Assembly: GCA_022599575.1 (NCBI GenBank) | Contig: JAHZMA010000126.1 | Span: forward strand, 1-64,000 | Direction of reading: 5' to 3' | Source: Alphaproteobacteria bacterium | GTDB lineage: Bacteria; Pseudomonadota; Alphaproteobacteria; JABAAW01; JAHZMA01 | DNA length: 64,000 nucleotides | Notes under the pieces: model-generated | Told to the model about the DNA's origin: nothing | What the model saw: the letters and a program-made list of their open reading frames with translations, nothing else | The model's database searches: none | Position numbers and translations under genes: made by a program | Part shown: piece by piece, positions 16,684-23,703 of the stretch | Numbering within the stretch: position 1 is the stretch's first letter | How the letters are laid out: each line of letters begins with the position of its first letter

Positions 16684-17610
16684 ATGTCAAATGATATTAC
16701 TTTGAGTTCTGCTCAACGGCAGACGCTATTATCTTTACAAACAATTACCAATCTTTCTGACCGTACCCAGATACGTTTAGCGACAGGTCGTAAAATTAAC
16801 GACGTAACTGACGGGCCTGAAGACTATTTCGCAGCACGCACATTAGAAAAACGTGCAGGGCTTCTTAATGGACGTCGCGATGAAATTGATCAGGGCATTT
16901 CCACCATCCAAGCAGCATTAGAAGGTATTGATGCATTAGATGAATTTTTAGGGCAGCTGCGCGGCTTAACGCGGCAAGCACGTTCGCAAACAGAAGAAGA
17001 ACGTGCAGAAACAACCAGATCCTATAATAGTGTGGTAGCGCAATTTCAAAATTTGCTTGAAGATACGTCTTATCAAGGCTTGAATTTACTTAATAATGTC
17101 ACCGCTGATTTAACAGTTAAATTTTCTGAAGAAGAAGATTCATTATTGGTGATTGATAGCGTTAATATTCTTGCGACTGCTGCTGGTACTGGCGGTGTTT
17201 TTGGTGGTAGACCTTTCATAAATAATAGTTCTGGTAGTGTGCGCGGTATTGCTGGCACAATAAATGGCCTTAATGCTGGTGTTGGTTTAAGTTCAGGCTT
17301 TTCAGTATTGAGCAATGGCACTAATTTACAATCATTGAATACGCTTGATGCGCGCCTATCAGATGCACAAGATAGGCTTGAAAGCCGTGCCAATGTGCTA
17401 GGCAATCATGTTGCAGTTTTGCAAACGCGCTTAAATTACACAGATAATTTGATATCGAATCATATTACTGGTTCCGATAAAATTAAAAATGCCGACCTTA
17501 ATGAAGAGGCCGCTAACTTAACTGCCACTGGCACACAATATCAAATTGGTGTGCAAGCGCTAGGTGTTGCTGGGCAGAGGGTGCAATCATTGTTACAAGT
17601 GATACGGTAA
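16684..17610 (+). CDS. Flagellin
   Basis: 308-residue filament subunit with the N-terminal LSSAQRQTLLSLQTITNLSDRTQ and RLATGRKINDVTDGPEDYFAAR and C-terminal LNEEAANLTATGTQYQIGVQALGVAGQ. Closest relative is the next flagellin. Its central region shares a nearly identical DNA tract with that gene (see findings). It has its own promoter and structured leader, and follows a strong terminator, so it is an independent transcript. Confidence 0.94.
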   Translation: MSNDITLSSAQRQTLLSLQTITNLSDRTQIRLATGRKINDVTDGPEDYFAARTLEKRAGLLNGRRDEIDQGISTIQAALEGIDALDEFLGQLRGLTRQARSQTEEERAETTRSYNSVVAQFQNLLEDTSYQGLNLLNNVTADLTVKFSEEEDSLLVIDSVNILATAAGTGGVFGGRPFINNSSGSVRGIAGTINGLNAGVGLSSGFSVLSNGTNLQSLNTLDARLSDAQDRLESRANVLGNHVAVLQTRLNYTDNLISNHITGSDKIKNADLNEEAANLTATGTQYQIGVQALGVAGQRVQSLLQVIR

Positions 17611-17950
17611 TTTTTTAGAATAATTTTTTTGATATATTCACTCAATTGGGCAAGGTTATTGCAATGGTCTATTATCATTATAATGGCTTTGCCCGAATTT
17701 AAGATTTGCCAATAAATTGCTGATGGTAAATTGCTGATAAGCGAATCATCATAGAATCGGTTGCGAATCACTTCAGTGAAAATATTACTGATTCGATAAA
17801 ATTTCACACAAAAAATAAAAAAAATTATTTTTTGTCGCGCGTATTTTTATATTTTAACGCCAATTTTTTATCGCATCAATTTATATAAATATTTTCTTAA
17901 TCTTTTGTATTTTATAGATATTTTTAAGATTTTATTTTGATATATACATC

Positions 17951-17980
17951 TAAAGTTTGATTTTTTTGGGTCAAACTTTA
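17951..17980. repeat. Perfect 10-bp inverted repeat
   Basis: TAAAGTTTGA (17951-17960) and TCAAACTTTA (17971-17980) with a 10-base loop of T's and G's. Could be a terminator stem for the third flagellin transcript or a binding site; no T tract follows the right arm. Confidence 0.7.
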
Positions 17981-18179
17981 ATGCTGTTGCTGTATAAGCG
18001 ACGCATTTTTTGCTTGCATTCATTCTTTTTACGATTTAACATGAAAGAGCCTTAAGGAAAAATTCCTAAGGTCAATCTAGACAGCTAAAAGCGGTCGGTT
18101 TAAGCAGAATGCTTTTTATGATGCCATTAAGGCGTTTTATAATGTTTTTTCTTTACCTGTTGTTTTTGGCATCTGCTTA

Positions 18180-18255
18180 AGACGGTAGATTGTTATTTTG
18201 CTGAATGTAAAATATCGTCTGGGTTGTTATCATATAAATATGTTCTAGAATGGAG
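18180..18255 (+). promoter_or_regulatory. Structured 5' leader of fourth flagellin gene
   Basis: TATTTTGC-TGAAT-GTAAAATA (18194-18214) forms an 8-bp stem with one G-U pair, enclosed by AGACG/CGTCT (18180-18184, 18216-18220). Further down TTCTAGAATGGAGAC matches the third flagellin leader and carries the ribosome site. A hairpin with GAA in its loop followed by TCTAGAAYGGAG is thus common to three leaders. Confidence 0.55.
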
Positions 18256-18263
18256 ACATAGAC

Positions 18264-19199
18264 ATGGCAAACGATATTACTTTGAGTGCAACTCAAAGAC
18301 AAACTCTTATATCCTTAAAACGGACAAGTGATCTTTCTGATCGTACACAGGTTAGATTGGCAACTGGTCGTGAGATCAACGGTGTGACTGATGGTGCAGA
18401 AGATTTCTTCGCAGCACGGACATTGCAAAGACGTGCTGGTATTTTGGCACAACGCAATGAGCAAGTTGATCAGGGTATTTCTACCATCCAAGCAGCTTTG
18501 GAAGGTATTGATGCGCTTGATGAATTTTTATCACAGCTTCGTGGTTTAACGCGTCAAGCACGTTCGCAAACAGCCGAAGAACGTGTAGAAACAACAAGAT
18601 CCTATGATAGTGTGGTGGCGCAATTTCAAAATTTGCTTGAAGATAGTTCTTATCAAGGTTTGAATTTACTTAACAATGCAAATGCTAATTTAACAGTAAG
18701 GTTTTCTGAAGATACAGACTCAGAACTCGACATCGATGGCGTTAATATTCTTGCGACTACTGGTGCCGTTGGTGCTGCAGGTAGTATTTTTGCGGGTAGA
18801 GCTTTCGTAAATAATAGTTCTGGTGGTGTGCGCGGTATTGCTGGCACAGCAAATGGCCTTAATACTGGTGTTGGTTTAAGTTCAGGCTTTTCAGTATTGA
18901 GCAATGGCACTAATTTACAATCATTGAATACGCTTGATGCACGTTTATCAGATGCACAAGATAGGCTTGAAAGCCGTGCAAATGTGTTGGCAAATAATGT
19001 GGCAATTTTGCAAACGCGTTTGGAATATGGTGAAAATTTAATCAGTAACCATGTGTCAGGTGCGGATAAAATTGTCAATGCTGACCTTAACGAAGAAGCT
19101 GCTAACTTGACTGCCACTGGCACACGATACCAAATTGGCGTTCAGTCATTAGGTGTTGCTGGTCAACGGGTTCAATCATTGTTACAACTTATTCGTTAA
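18264..19199 (+). CDS. Flagellin
   Basis: 311-residue filament subunit: LSATQRQTLISLKRTSDLSDRTQ, RLATGREINGVTDGAEDFFAAR, C-terminal LNEEAANLTATGTRYQIGVQSLGVAGQ. Very close to the preceding flagellin, especially in the middle. It has a long upstream region of its own and a terminator directly downstream, so it is probably monocistronic. A GGAGA ribosome site is part of the conserved TCTAGAATGGAGAC leader block. Confidence 0.94.
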   Translation: MANDITLSATQRQTLISLKRTSDLSDRTQVRLATGREINGVTDGAEDFFAARTLQRRAGILAQRNEQVDQGISTIQAALEGIDALDEFLSQLRGLTRQARSQTAEERVETTRSYDSVVAQFQNLLEDSSYQGLNLLNNANANLTVRFSEDTDSELDIDGVNILATTGAVGAAGSIFAGRAFVNNSSGGVRGIAGTANGLNTGVGLSSGFSVLSNGTNLQSLNTLDARLSDAQDRLESRANVLANNVAILQTRLEYGENLISNHVSGADKIVNADLNEEAANLTATGTRYQIGVQSLGVAGQRVQSLLQLIR

Positions 19200-19266
19200 T
19201 TTATTTTTGCTATTGGCAAAGCGGATTTATCTGTTTTGCAATATGCGAAAATGATGAATTTGATTG

Positions 19267-19297
19267 GGGTGAAGTCTTTTACGGCTTCGCCCTTTTT
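19267..19297 (+). terminator. Rho-independent terminator after fourth flagellin
   Basis: GGGTGAAG pairs with CTTCGCCC (one G-T pair) around a 10-base loop and is followed by TTTTT. Confidence 0.85.
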
Positions 19298-19334
19298 CTT
19301 TGTTTAGGCACGGGACTTATTTAATTGGGCTTAT

Positions 19335-19757
19335 TCAATTGGTTTTATCAAAATCAGGCATGATATGGCACTCAATGCCTTCTTCATATAAATCACGTAA
19401 TTCTTCTATCTTGGCTTTGCCGTAAATATCGCGCGGTGGCGATTTTTGATGATGAATTTTACGTATTTCGTCGGTAAATTTATCACCGACATTATCAAAA
19501 TTATCATGAATATGGGCGACCATTTTTCGCGTCTCATCATGGATATCGGCAAGATGCTGATGCCCAGTATGTTGGCTATTTGCCTGTGTTGATTTTTTGC
19601 CAATATTAGGCGCACACGGCAATCGGGTAATATCATTTGTGTGGCAGAACGGGCATTCCACTAAATCTGTGGTTAATTGTTGCTTAAAACTTAGCTCATC
19701 CTTAAACCAAATTTCAAATTCATGCTGATTGCAACATTGTAAATTATAGGCAACCAT
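19335..19757 (-). CDS. DUF1178 family protein
   Basis: 140-residue cytoplasmic protein of a conserved proteobacterial family without known function. The N-terminus has the family's zinc-ribbon-like arrangement: YNLQCCNQHEFEIWFKD, then ECPFCHTNDI with the CxxC pair, then the small-residue stretch LPCAPNIG. The C-terminal half (IYGKAKIEELRDLYEEGIECHIMPDF) matches the family end, where residues place a short conserved helix. It converges with the last flagellin gene and lies divergent from the XRE gene. Confidence 0.85.
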   Translation of the reverse strand: MVAYNLQCCNQHEFEIWFKDELSFKQQLTTDLVECPFCHTNDITRLPCAPNIGKKSTQANSQHTGHQHLADIHDETRKMVAHIHDNFDNVGDKFTDEIRKIHHQKSPPRDIYGKAKIEELRDLYEEGIECHIMPDFDKTN

Positions 19758-19869
19758 GTTTCATATCTTTTATTTTATGTGGGTTTCACAATAAAGAGGT
19801 TATGTTTTATTTGTTTTTCATTTATACAGTATATAGGAAAAGCTTTGTAAAATACAAGCGGTTAAAAAA

Positions 19870-20577
19870 ATGTTAGATGCTTATCAGATAAGAGCCGGAC
19901 GCGCATTATTGGGGGTAACTCAGCAAGAGTTAGCCAGTGCTGCTGGTATATCGGTGGCAAGTCTCAACAATATAGAGCGCAATATTGCCAAACCGCGCGC
20001 CGCCACATTAAAAATGTTAAAGCAGGTATTTTTCAATGCGGGCTTGAGTTTTGAACAAAATGAAACCTTTCAATCACTTTATTTTAATCGATTCGGGCGC
20101 CCTGGTAGCTATGATGCCGCATTAACATATGAACAATTAACCCATTATTTTAACCCTGATAGTTTGTTAAAAATTAAAAGAATTATTTTTTTTACATTTG
20201 ATTTAACCGATAAAACTGATATTGAAATTGGTATTGTGATTGAAACATCGCGCCGTGTGATTTTACTAGACCATATGAAATTCAGCTTTCAATATGCGCC
20301 ACGAATTGAATTATTGGGCAATGCGATGCTACAAATTTTTACCCTTTATGGCGAGCAAACTTATCTTAGCACACAACATGTTAAAAATATTCATCAACTA
20401 AAAGTAGATGAATTACTGGCTTTTCTTGATGCAAATGATTATCAAAAAATGCGTCATCCGCAACAATTATTTGCACAACTGCCCAATTGGCAAGAAAAAA
20501 TGCGTTTGTTGCTCAATATTCCAGACCATCCGATAAAAAGATTATATGCTTTATTAGAACATTTGATAGATGATTAG
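19870..20577 (+). CDS. XRE-family transcriptional regulator overlapping comEC
   Basis: 235 residues. Residues 4-65 form a Cro/C1-type helix-turn-helix (IRAGRALLGVTQQELASAAGISVASLNNIERN), very like the one-domain alphaproteobacterial XRE regulators. The remaining 165 residues are not recognised and have no clear sensor motif; they may bind a ligand or dimerise. The stop codon lies inside the start of comEC (8-bp overlap, ATGATTAG), so the two are translationally coupled. Target genes unknown; comEC or itself are the simplest guesses. Confidence 0.82.
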   Translation: MLDAYQIRAGRALLGVTQQELASAAGISVASLNNIERNIAKPRAATLKMLKQVFFNAGLSFEQNETFQSLYFNRFGRPGSYDAALTYEQLTHYFNPDSLLKIKRIIFFTFDLTDKTDIEIGIVIETSRRVILLDHMKFSFQYAPRIELLGNAMLQIFTLYGEQTYLSTQHVKNIHQLKVDELLAFLDANDYQKMRHPQQLFAQLPNWQEKMRLLLNIPDHPIKRLYALLEHLIDD

Positions 20578-22753
20578 CAACCATTTGATAAATAAATATT
20601 TATTGAAAATTAATCATATTGATTTACATCATTTGATCGCAAAAATTGATTGGCAGACACAATTTTTTTCACTTACCTTCATCGCTATTTTTTACGGGTT
20701 AGGTGTTTTGAGCTATTTCATTCTTCATGTTGAATTTTATATCATAAGCGTCTTATTATTCTGGATTATATTTGGAATATTTTTGTATTTTTTCTTTTAT
20801 AGGTTGCGAACGCTTTTTTTACCGATATTGATATTTGCTTTAGGTTTTTCTTGTGCATTCTTGCACAGCCATTGGCAGAGCGTGGGGTTTGAGCATCATG
20901 ATAATGACCGTGTTTTCACCATCGCTGGGCGAGTGATTGAGGCGAGTGACGGCTTGCGTTATAGTAAAGTGATTGTTAAAAATGAGGCTGGTGTGCATTG
21001 GCAATTGCGCCTTCAAGAAAAAAATGCACCGCTACCGGGTGCTAGGATTCAGCTATTGGTGAAGCCATTATTGAGCGAACGAGAATTTTTTCAATTTTAT
21101 CATTTTTATAAAAATATTGCGGGCTATGCCATCGCTTTATCAAAAACCACGATTTTGGATAATGGTGAAAATAGTGGTGGGTTTGATATTTACATTGCTA
21201 AATTGCGCTTGAAAATCGCGCGTATGTTTGATGATAGCGCATCCCCCGATGCGGTCATGCACCAAGATGCGGTCATGCACCAAGATGCGGTCATGCACCA
21301 AGATGCGGTCATGCACCAAGATGCGGTCATGCACCAAGATGCGGCAGGTGTGGCGCGTGCCATTTTGGTGGGAATGCGCGGCATGATTGATAAAGAAGCC
21401 CTTACGGCCATGCGTCATGCTGGATTGGGGCATCTTTTGGCAATATCGGGTTTACATTTTGGTATTTTTGCCTTTGGCGTGTTTTCGTTTGTTCGCTTTA
21501 TTTTGGCAGGGTTTCCAGTGATTGCGGAACGCTATCACATTAAGAAAATTGCCGCTTGCTTAGCAATTTTTTCAGGTTTTTTGTATTTACTGCTTTCTGG
21601 CGGTGCCGTTTCTGCCGCCCGTGCGTTCATTATGATGGTCTGTGTGTGCTGTGCTGTGTTATGGGATATGCGCGCCTTTAGCTTAAATTTACTGGCAGTG
21701 GCTTTCATTATTTTGCTCAGTATCTCGCCGCATTTTATTTTACAACCGGGTTTCCAAATGTCGTTTATGGCAGTGCTTGGGCTGATTGCTTTGTTCAACT
21801 ATTTACGTGATTCGCACTATTATCGATTGCCGAAAATTTTCCGTTGGTTGTTGGGGATTGCGCTTACCACATTGATTGCTGGCGTTGCAGTTGCACCTCT
21901 CACCCTATGGCATTTTAATTATTTTTCAAATTACAGCATATTGGCAAATTTATTGGCACTGCCACTGATGATGTTTTGGGTGATGCCATCAGCGGTTATA
22001 ACTCTATGTTTAATGCCGTTTGGACTGCATGATGCGGCAATGCAACTGATGTTTATGGGGATTGAACATATTATTGCGATTGCTTTTTTCGTTAGCGAAT
22101 TGGATGGTAGTATTAGCCATATCGTGCCACCATCATTGCCAGCGACGCTGTTAATGCTATTTGGACTCGTTAGCATTGCGCTATTATGGCGTCATCAGTT
22201 GGCGCTGATTGTTGGCACATTTGCATCATTGGCTGGGCTGATATTGATTGTGATGGCGCCGCAACCTGTATTGATATTGACAGGTTGGCATTATGGTTTT
22301 GCTGATGAAAATTCATCGCAATATATTTTTACGCATAATTTGCCACGTGGCAATAAACGGCGCGAGATTATAAATTATCTGCACGATAGCCCGATTAAAA
22401 TCAATGGTAAAAAGGACTTCAATGCCAGTAATTATCAATGTGGTGAGCTATTATGCGAGATTGAAAGTAAAGGCTTGCGGATTTTGGTTACCCGTAAACC
22501 TGAAGGGGCGTTATTAATGTGTGCACAACATGCCGATATTTTGGTCAGCATTTATGATATGCCAATTCTATGCGACAATGAACATGATTCGTTAAAGATT
22601 AGTGGCAGTCAAATGCGAGGTGGCGCTTTTGTGTTTGCCAACCGCTTTGGCGCACCGAATATCCGCTATTTCTTTCGCGATAAACCAGTTAAGTCCGAAA
22701 TTTCGTTACCTTTATCTATGGTTGCGGTAAGTAAGCGTTTATGGCAACATTAA
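20570..22753 (+). CDS. comEC: ComEC/Rec2-type DNA uptake channel protein
   Basis: Polytopic inner membrane protein that carries single-stranded DNA into the cytoplasm during transformation. The first 130 residues hold several membrane helices and an OB-like part (DUF4131-type); the competence domain follows with the typical LLAISGLHFGIFAFGVF and GFQMSFMAVLGLIALF segments. The C-terminal 180 residues lack the HxHxDH metallo-beta-lactamase motif found in Firmicutes ComEC, as in many proteobacteria. An 18-bp repeat encodes five DAVMHQ units near residue 227, just before the competence domain. Length 727. Confidence 0.9.
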   Translation: MISNHLINKYLLKINHIDLHHLIAKIDWQTQFFSLTFIAIFYGLGVLSYFILHVEFYIISVLLFWIIFGIFLYFFFYRLRTLFLPILIFALGFSCAFLHSHWQSVGFEHHDNDRVFTIAGRVIEASDGLRYSKVIVKNEAGVHWQLRLQEKNAPLPGARIQLLVKPLLSEREFFQFYHFYKNIAGYAIALSKTTILDNGENSGGFDIYIAKLRLKIARMFDDSASPDAVMHQDAVMHQDAVMHQDAVMHQDAVMHQDAAGVARAILVGMRGMIDKEALTAMRHAGLGHLLAISGLHFGIFAFGVFSFVRFILAGFPVIAERYHIKKIAACLAIFSGFLYLLLSGGAVSAARAFIMMVCVCCAVLWDMRAFSLNLLAVAFIILLSISPHFILQPGFQMSFMAVLGLIALFNYLRDSHYYRLPKIFRWLLGIALTTLIAGVAVAPLTLWHFNYFSNYSILANLLALPLMMFWVMPSAVITLCLMPFGLHDAAMQLMFMGIEHIIAIAFFVSELDGSISHIVPPSLPATLLMLFGLVSIALLWRHQLALIVGTFASLAGLILIVMAPQPVLILTGWHYGFADENSSQYIFTHNLPRGNKRREIINYLHDSPIKINGKKDFNASNYQCGELLCEIESKGLRILVTRKPEGALLMCAQHADILVSIYDMPILCDNEHDSLKISGSQMRGGAFVFANRFGAPNIRYFFRDKPVKSEISLPLSMVAVSKRLWQH
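21248..21344 (+). repeat. Five 18-bp tandem repeats in comEC
   Basis: GATGCGGTCATGCACCAA is present five times without any mismatch (21248-21337), plus GATGCGG of a sixth. It is in frame and gives a DAVMHQ hexapeptide array. Exact identity points to a recent expansion. Confidence 0.97.
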
Positions 22754-22762
22754 CCATAATAG

Positions 22763-22787
22763 TGTTACGCCTAATATTGTCGTAACA
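22763..22787. terminator. Inverted repeat between convergent comEC and lexA
   Basis: TGTTACG and CGTAACA (7 bp, 11-base loop) in the 17-bp gap and first bases of the lexA stop region. Could serve as a two-way terminator, but it has no clean T tract. Confidence 0.35.
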
Positions 22788-23418
22788 ACGCATGTAATTT
22801 ACCCTGAATTTCAACCTGTCCGGGCTGATAATGTTGGTCAGCATGGCGTGGATTGGCGGCGCGTAAGGTAATTCTATTATATTCGGGATAAAAATATTTT
22901 AAGGTAGCCTCTTCGCGATTAACCAACGCAACCACAATATCCCCCCTGTTGGCATAGTCGATTTTTTTGATAATTACCGTATCGCCATCCATAATGCCCG
23001 CATAAACCATCGAATCACCTGAAACCTCAAGCGCAAAATAATGCCCACGCGTTACCATATGGGGTGGCACATCAATAAAACTGCTCTCATCAGCGATGGC
23101 TTCTATCGGTGTGCCAGCAGCAATGGTGCCCATTAGCGGTATTTGAATATTTTTATTAGGGTTAATATCATGATCTATATATTTTCCGATAGTTTTGATT
23201 GGCGTCATATCAGGGCGCAATACATCAATGGCACGCGCACGGTTGTTTAATTTGCGGATAAAGCCACGTTCTTGCAAAGCAGAAAGCAGGTTGTGAATGC
23301 CTGATTTTGACTTTAAGCCTAGCGCAAGGCGCATTTCCTCAAAAGATGGTGAATAGCCTTTTTCATTTTGATATTCGCGTAAATAGTTAAGTAATTTATG
23401 TTGTCTTTCTGTTAGCAT
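22771..23418 (-). CDS. lexA: SOS repressor LexA
   Basis: Represses DNA damage genes and self-cleaves when RecA is activated. N-terminal winged helix LTERQHKLLNYLREYQ...GYSPSFEEMRLALGLKSKSGIHNLLSALQERGFI; cleavage site Ala-Gly in MGTIAAGTPIEA near residue 100; catalytic Ser in EVSGDSMVYAGI and Lys in REEATLKYF. Length 215 is normal for alphaproteobacteria. A likely promoter with an overlapping operator lies about 130 bp upstream, which fits autoregulation. Convergent with comEC. Confidence 0.97.
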   Translation of the reverse strand: MLTERQHKLLNYLREYQNEKGYSPSFEEMRLALGLKSKSGIHNLLSALQERGFIRKLNNRARAIDVLRPDMTPIKTIGKYIDHDINPNKNIQIPLMGTIAAGTPIEAIADESSFIDVPPHMVTRGHYFALEVSGDSMVYAGIMDGDTVIIKKIDYANRGDIVVALVNREEATLKYFYPEYNRITLRAANPRHADQHYQPGQVEIQGKLHALLRQY

Positions 23419-23549
23419 TGGGCTTTCCTTTCATATAAGCATTGTTCATAGATTTGTTGCTGGATAATGGCATTGTTTTTGCACACGATAATATGAATAT
23501 TGTTGTGTGTTTAGTTAAACAGCGAACAAAATAATTGGCACATGGTACT

Positions 23550-23578
23550 GTTCTAATAATGTACAATGTTTTTGTCAA
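23550..23578 (-). promoter_or_regulatory. lexA promoter with overlapping LexA box candidate
   Basis: On the minus strand TTGACA (23573-23578) is followed after 17 bp by TAGAAC (23550-23555). The spacer and -10 are covered by GTAC-N7-GAAC (plus strand GTTC-N7-GTAC, 23550-23564), one base from the alphaproteobacterial LexA direct repeat GTTC-N7-GTTC. Confidence 0.55.
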
Positions 23579-23613
23579 GTCTTTTTATGGTTTGACACAA
23601 ATATTTTTTTAAT

Positions 23614-23629
23614 GACAAGTTTTCTTGTC
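23614..23629. repeat. Short perfect hairpin upstream of slt
   Basis: GACAAG-TTTT-CTTGTC in the lexA/slt intergenic region, just upstream of a TATAAT at 23650-23655 (TTGTCT 19 bp before it). Possible operator or promoter part for slt. Confidence 0.4.
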
Positions 23630-23703
23630 TTAAATTATGTGTTACGGTATAATATCATCTCTCAATTGATGGTTATATCAGCATATTTAGGGGAATGGTG
23701 ATT

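Larger units (their letters stand above)
17611..18263. other. Long AT-rich intergenic region with inverted repeats
   Basis: About 650 bp without a credible gene. It contains a duplicated AAATTGCTGAT (about 17715 and 17729), a perfect 10-bp inverted repeat (17951-17980), a CCTTAAGGA/TCCTAAGG stem near 18051, a 9-bp inverted repeat TTAAGCAGA/TCTGCTTAA (18100-18108, 18172-18180) and the leader hairpin of the fourth flagellin. A TATAAT sits at 18138-18143 without a clear -35. Confidence 0.6.

Noticed and set aside
21248-21344. Regular 18-bp repeat as a CRISPR array
   Set aside because: No spacers; it is in frame within comEC and the copies are contiguous.
22200-22753. comEC seems to lack its C-terminal beta-lactamase part
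   Set aside because: Many proteobacterial ComEC proteins have this short form; the end is not a truncation or frameshift.
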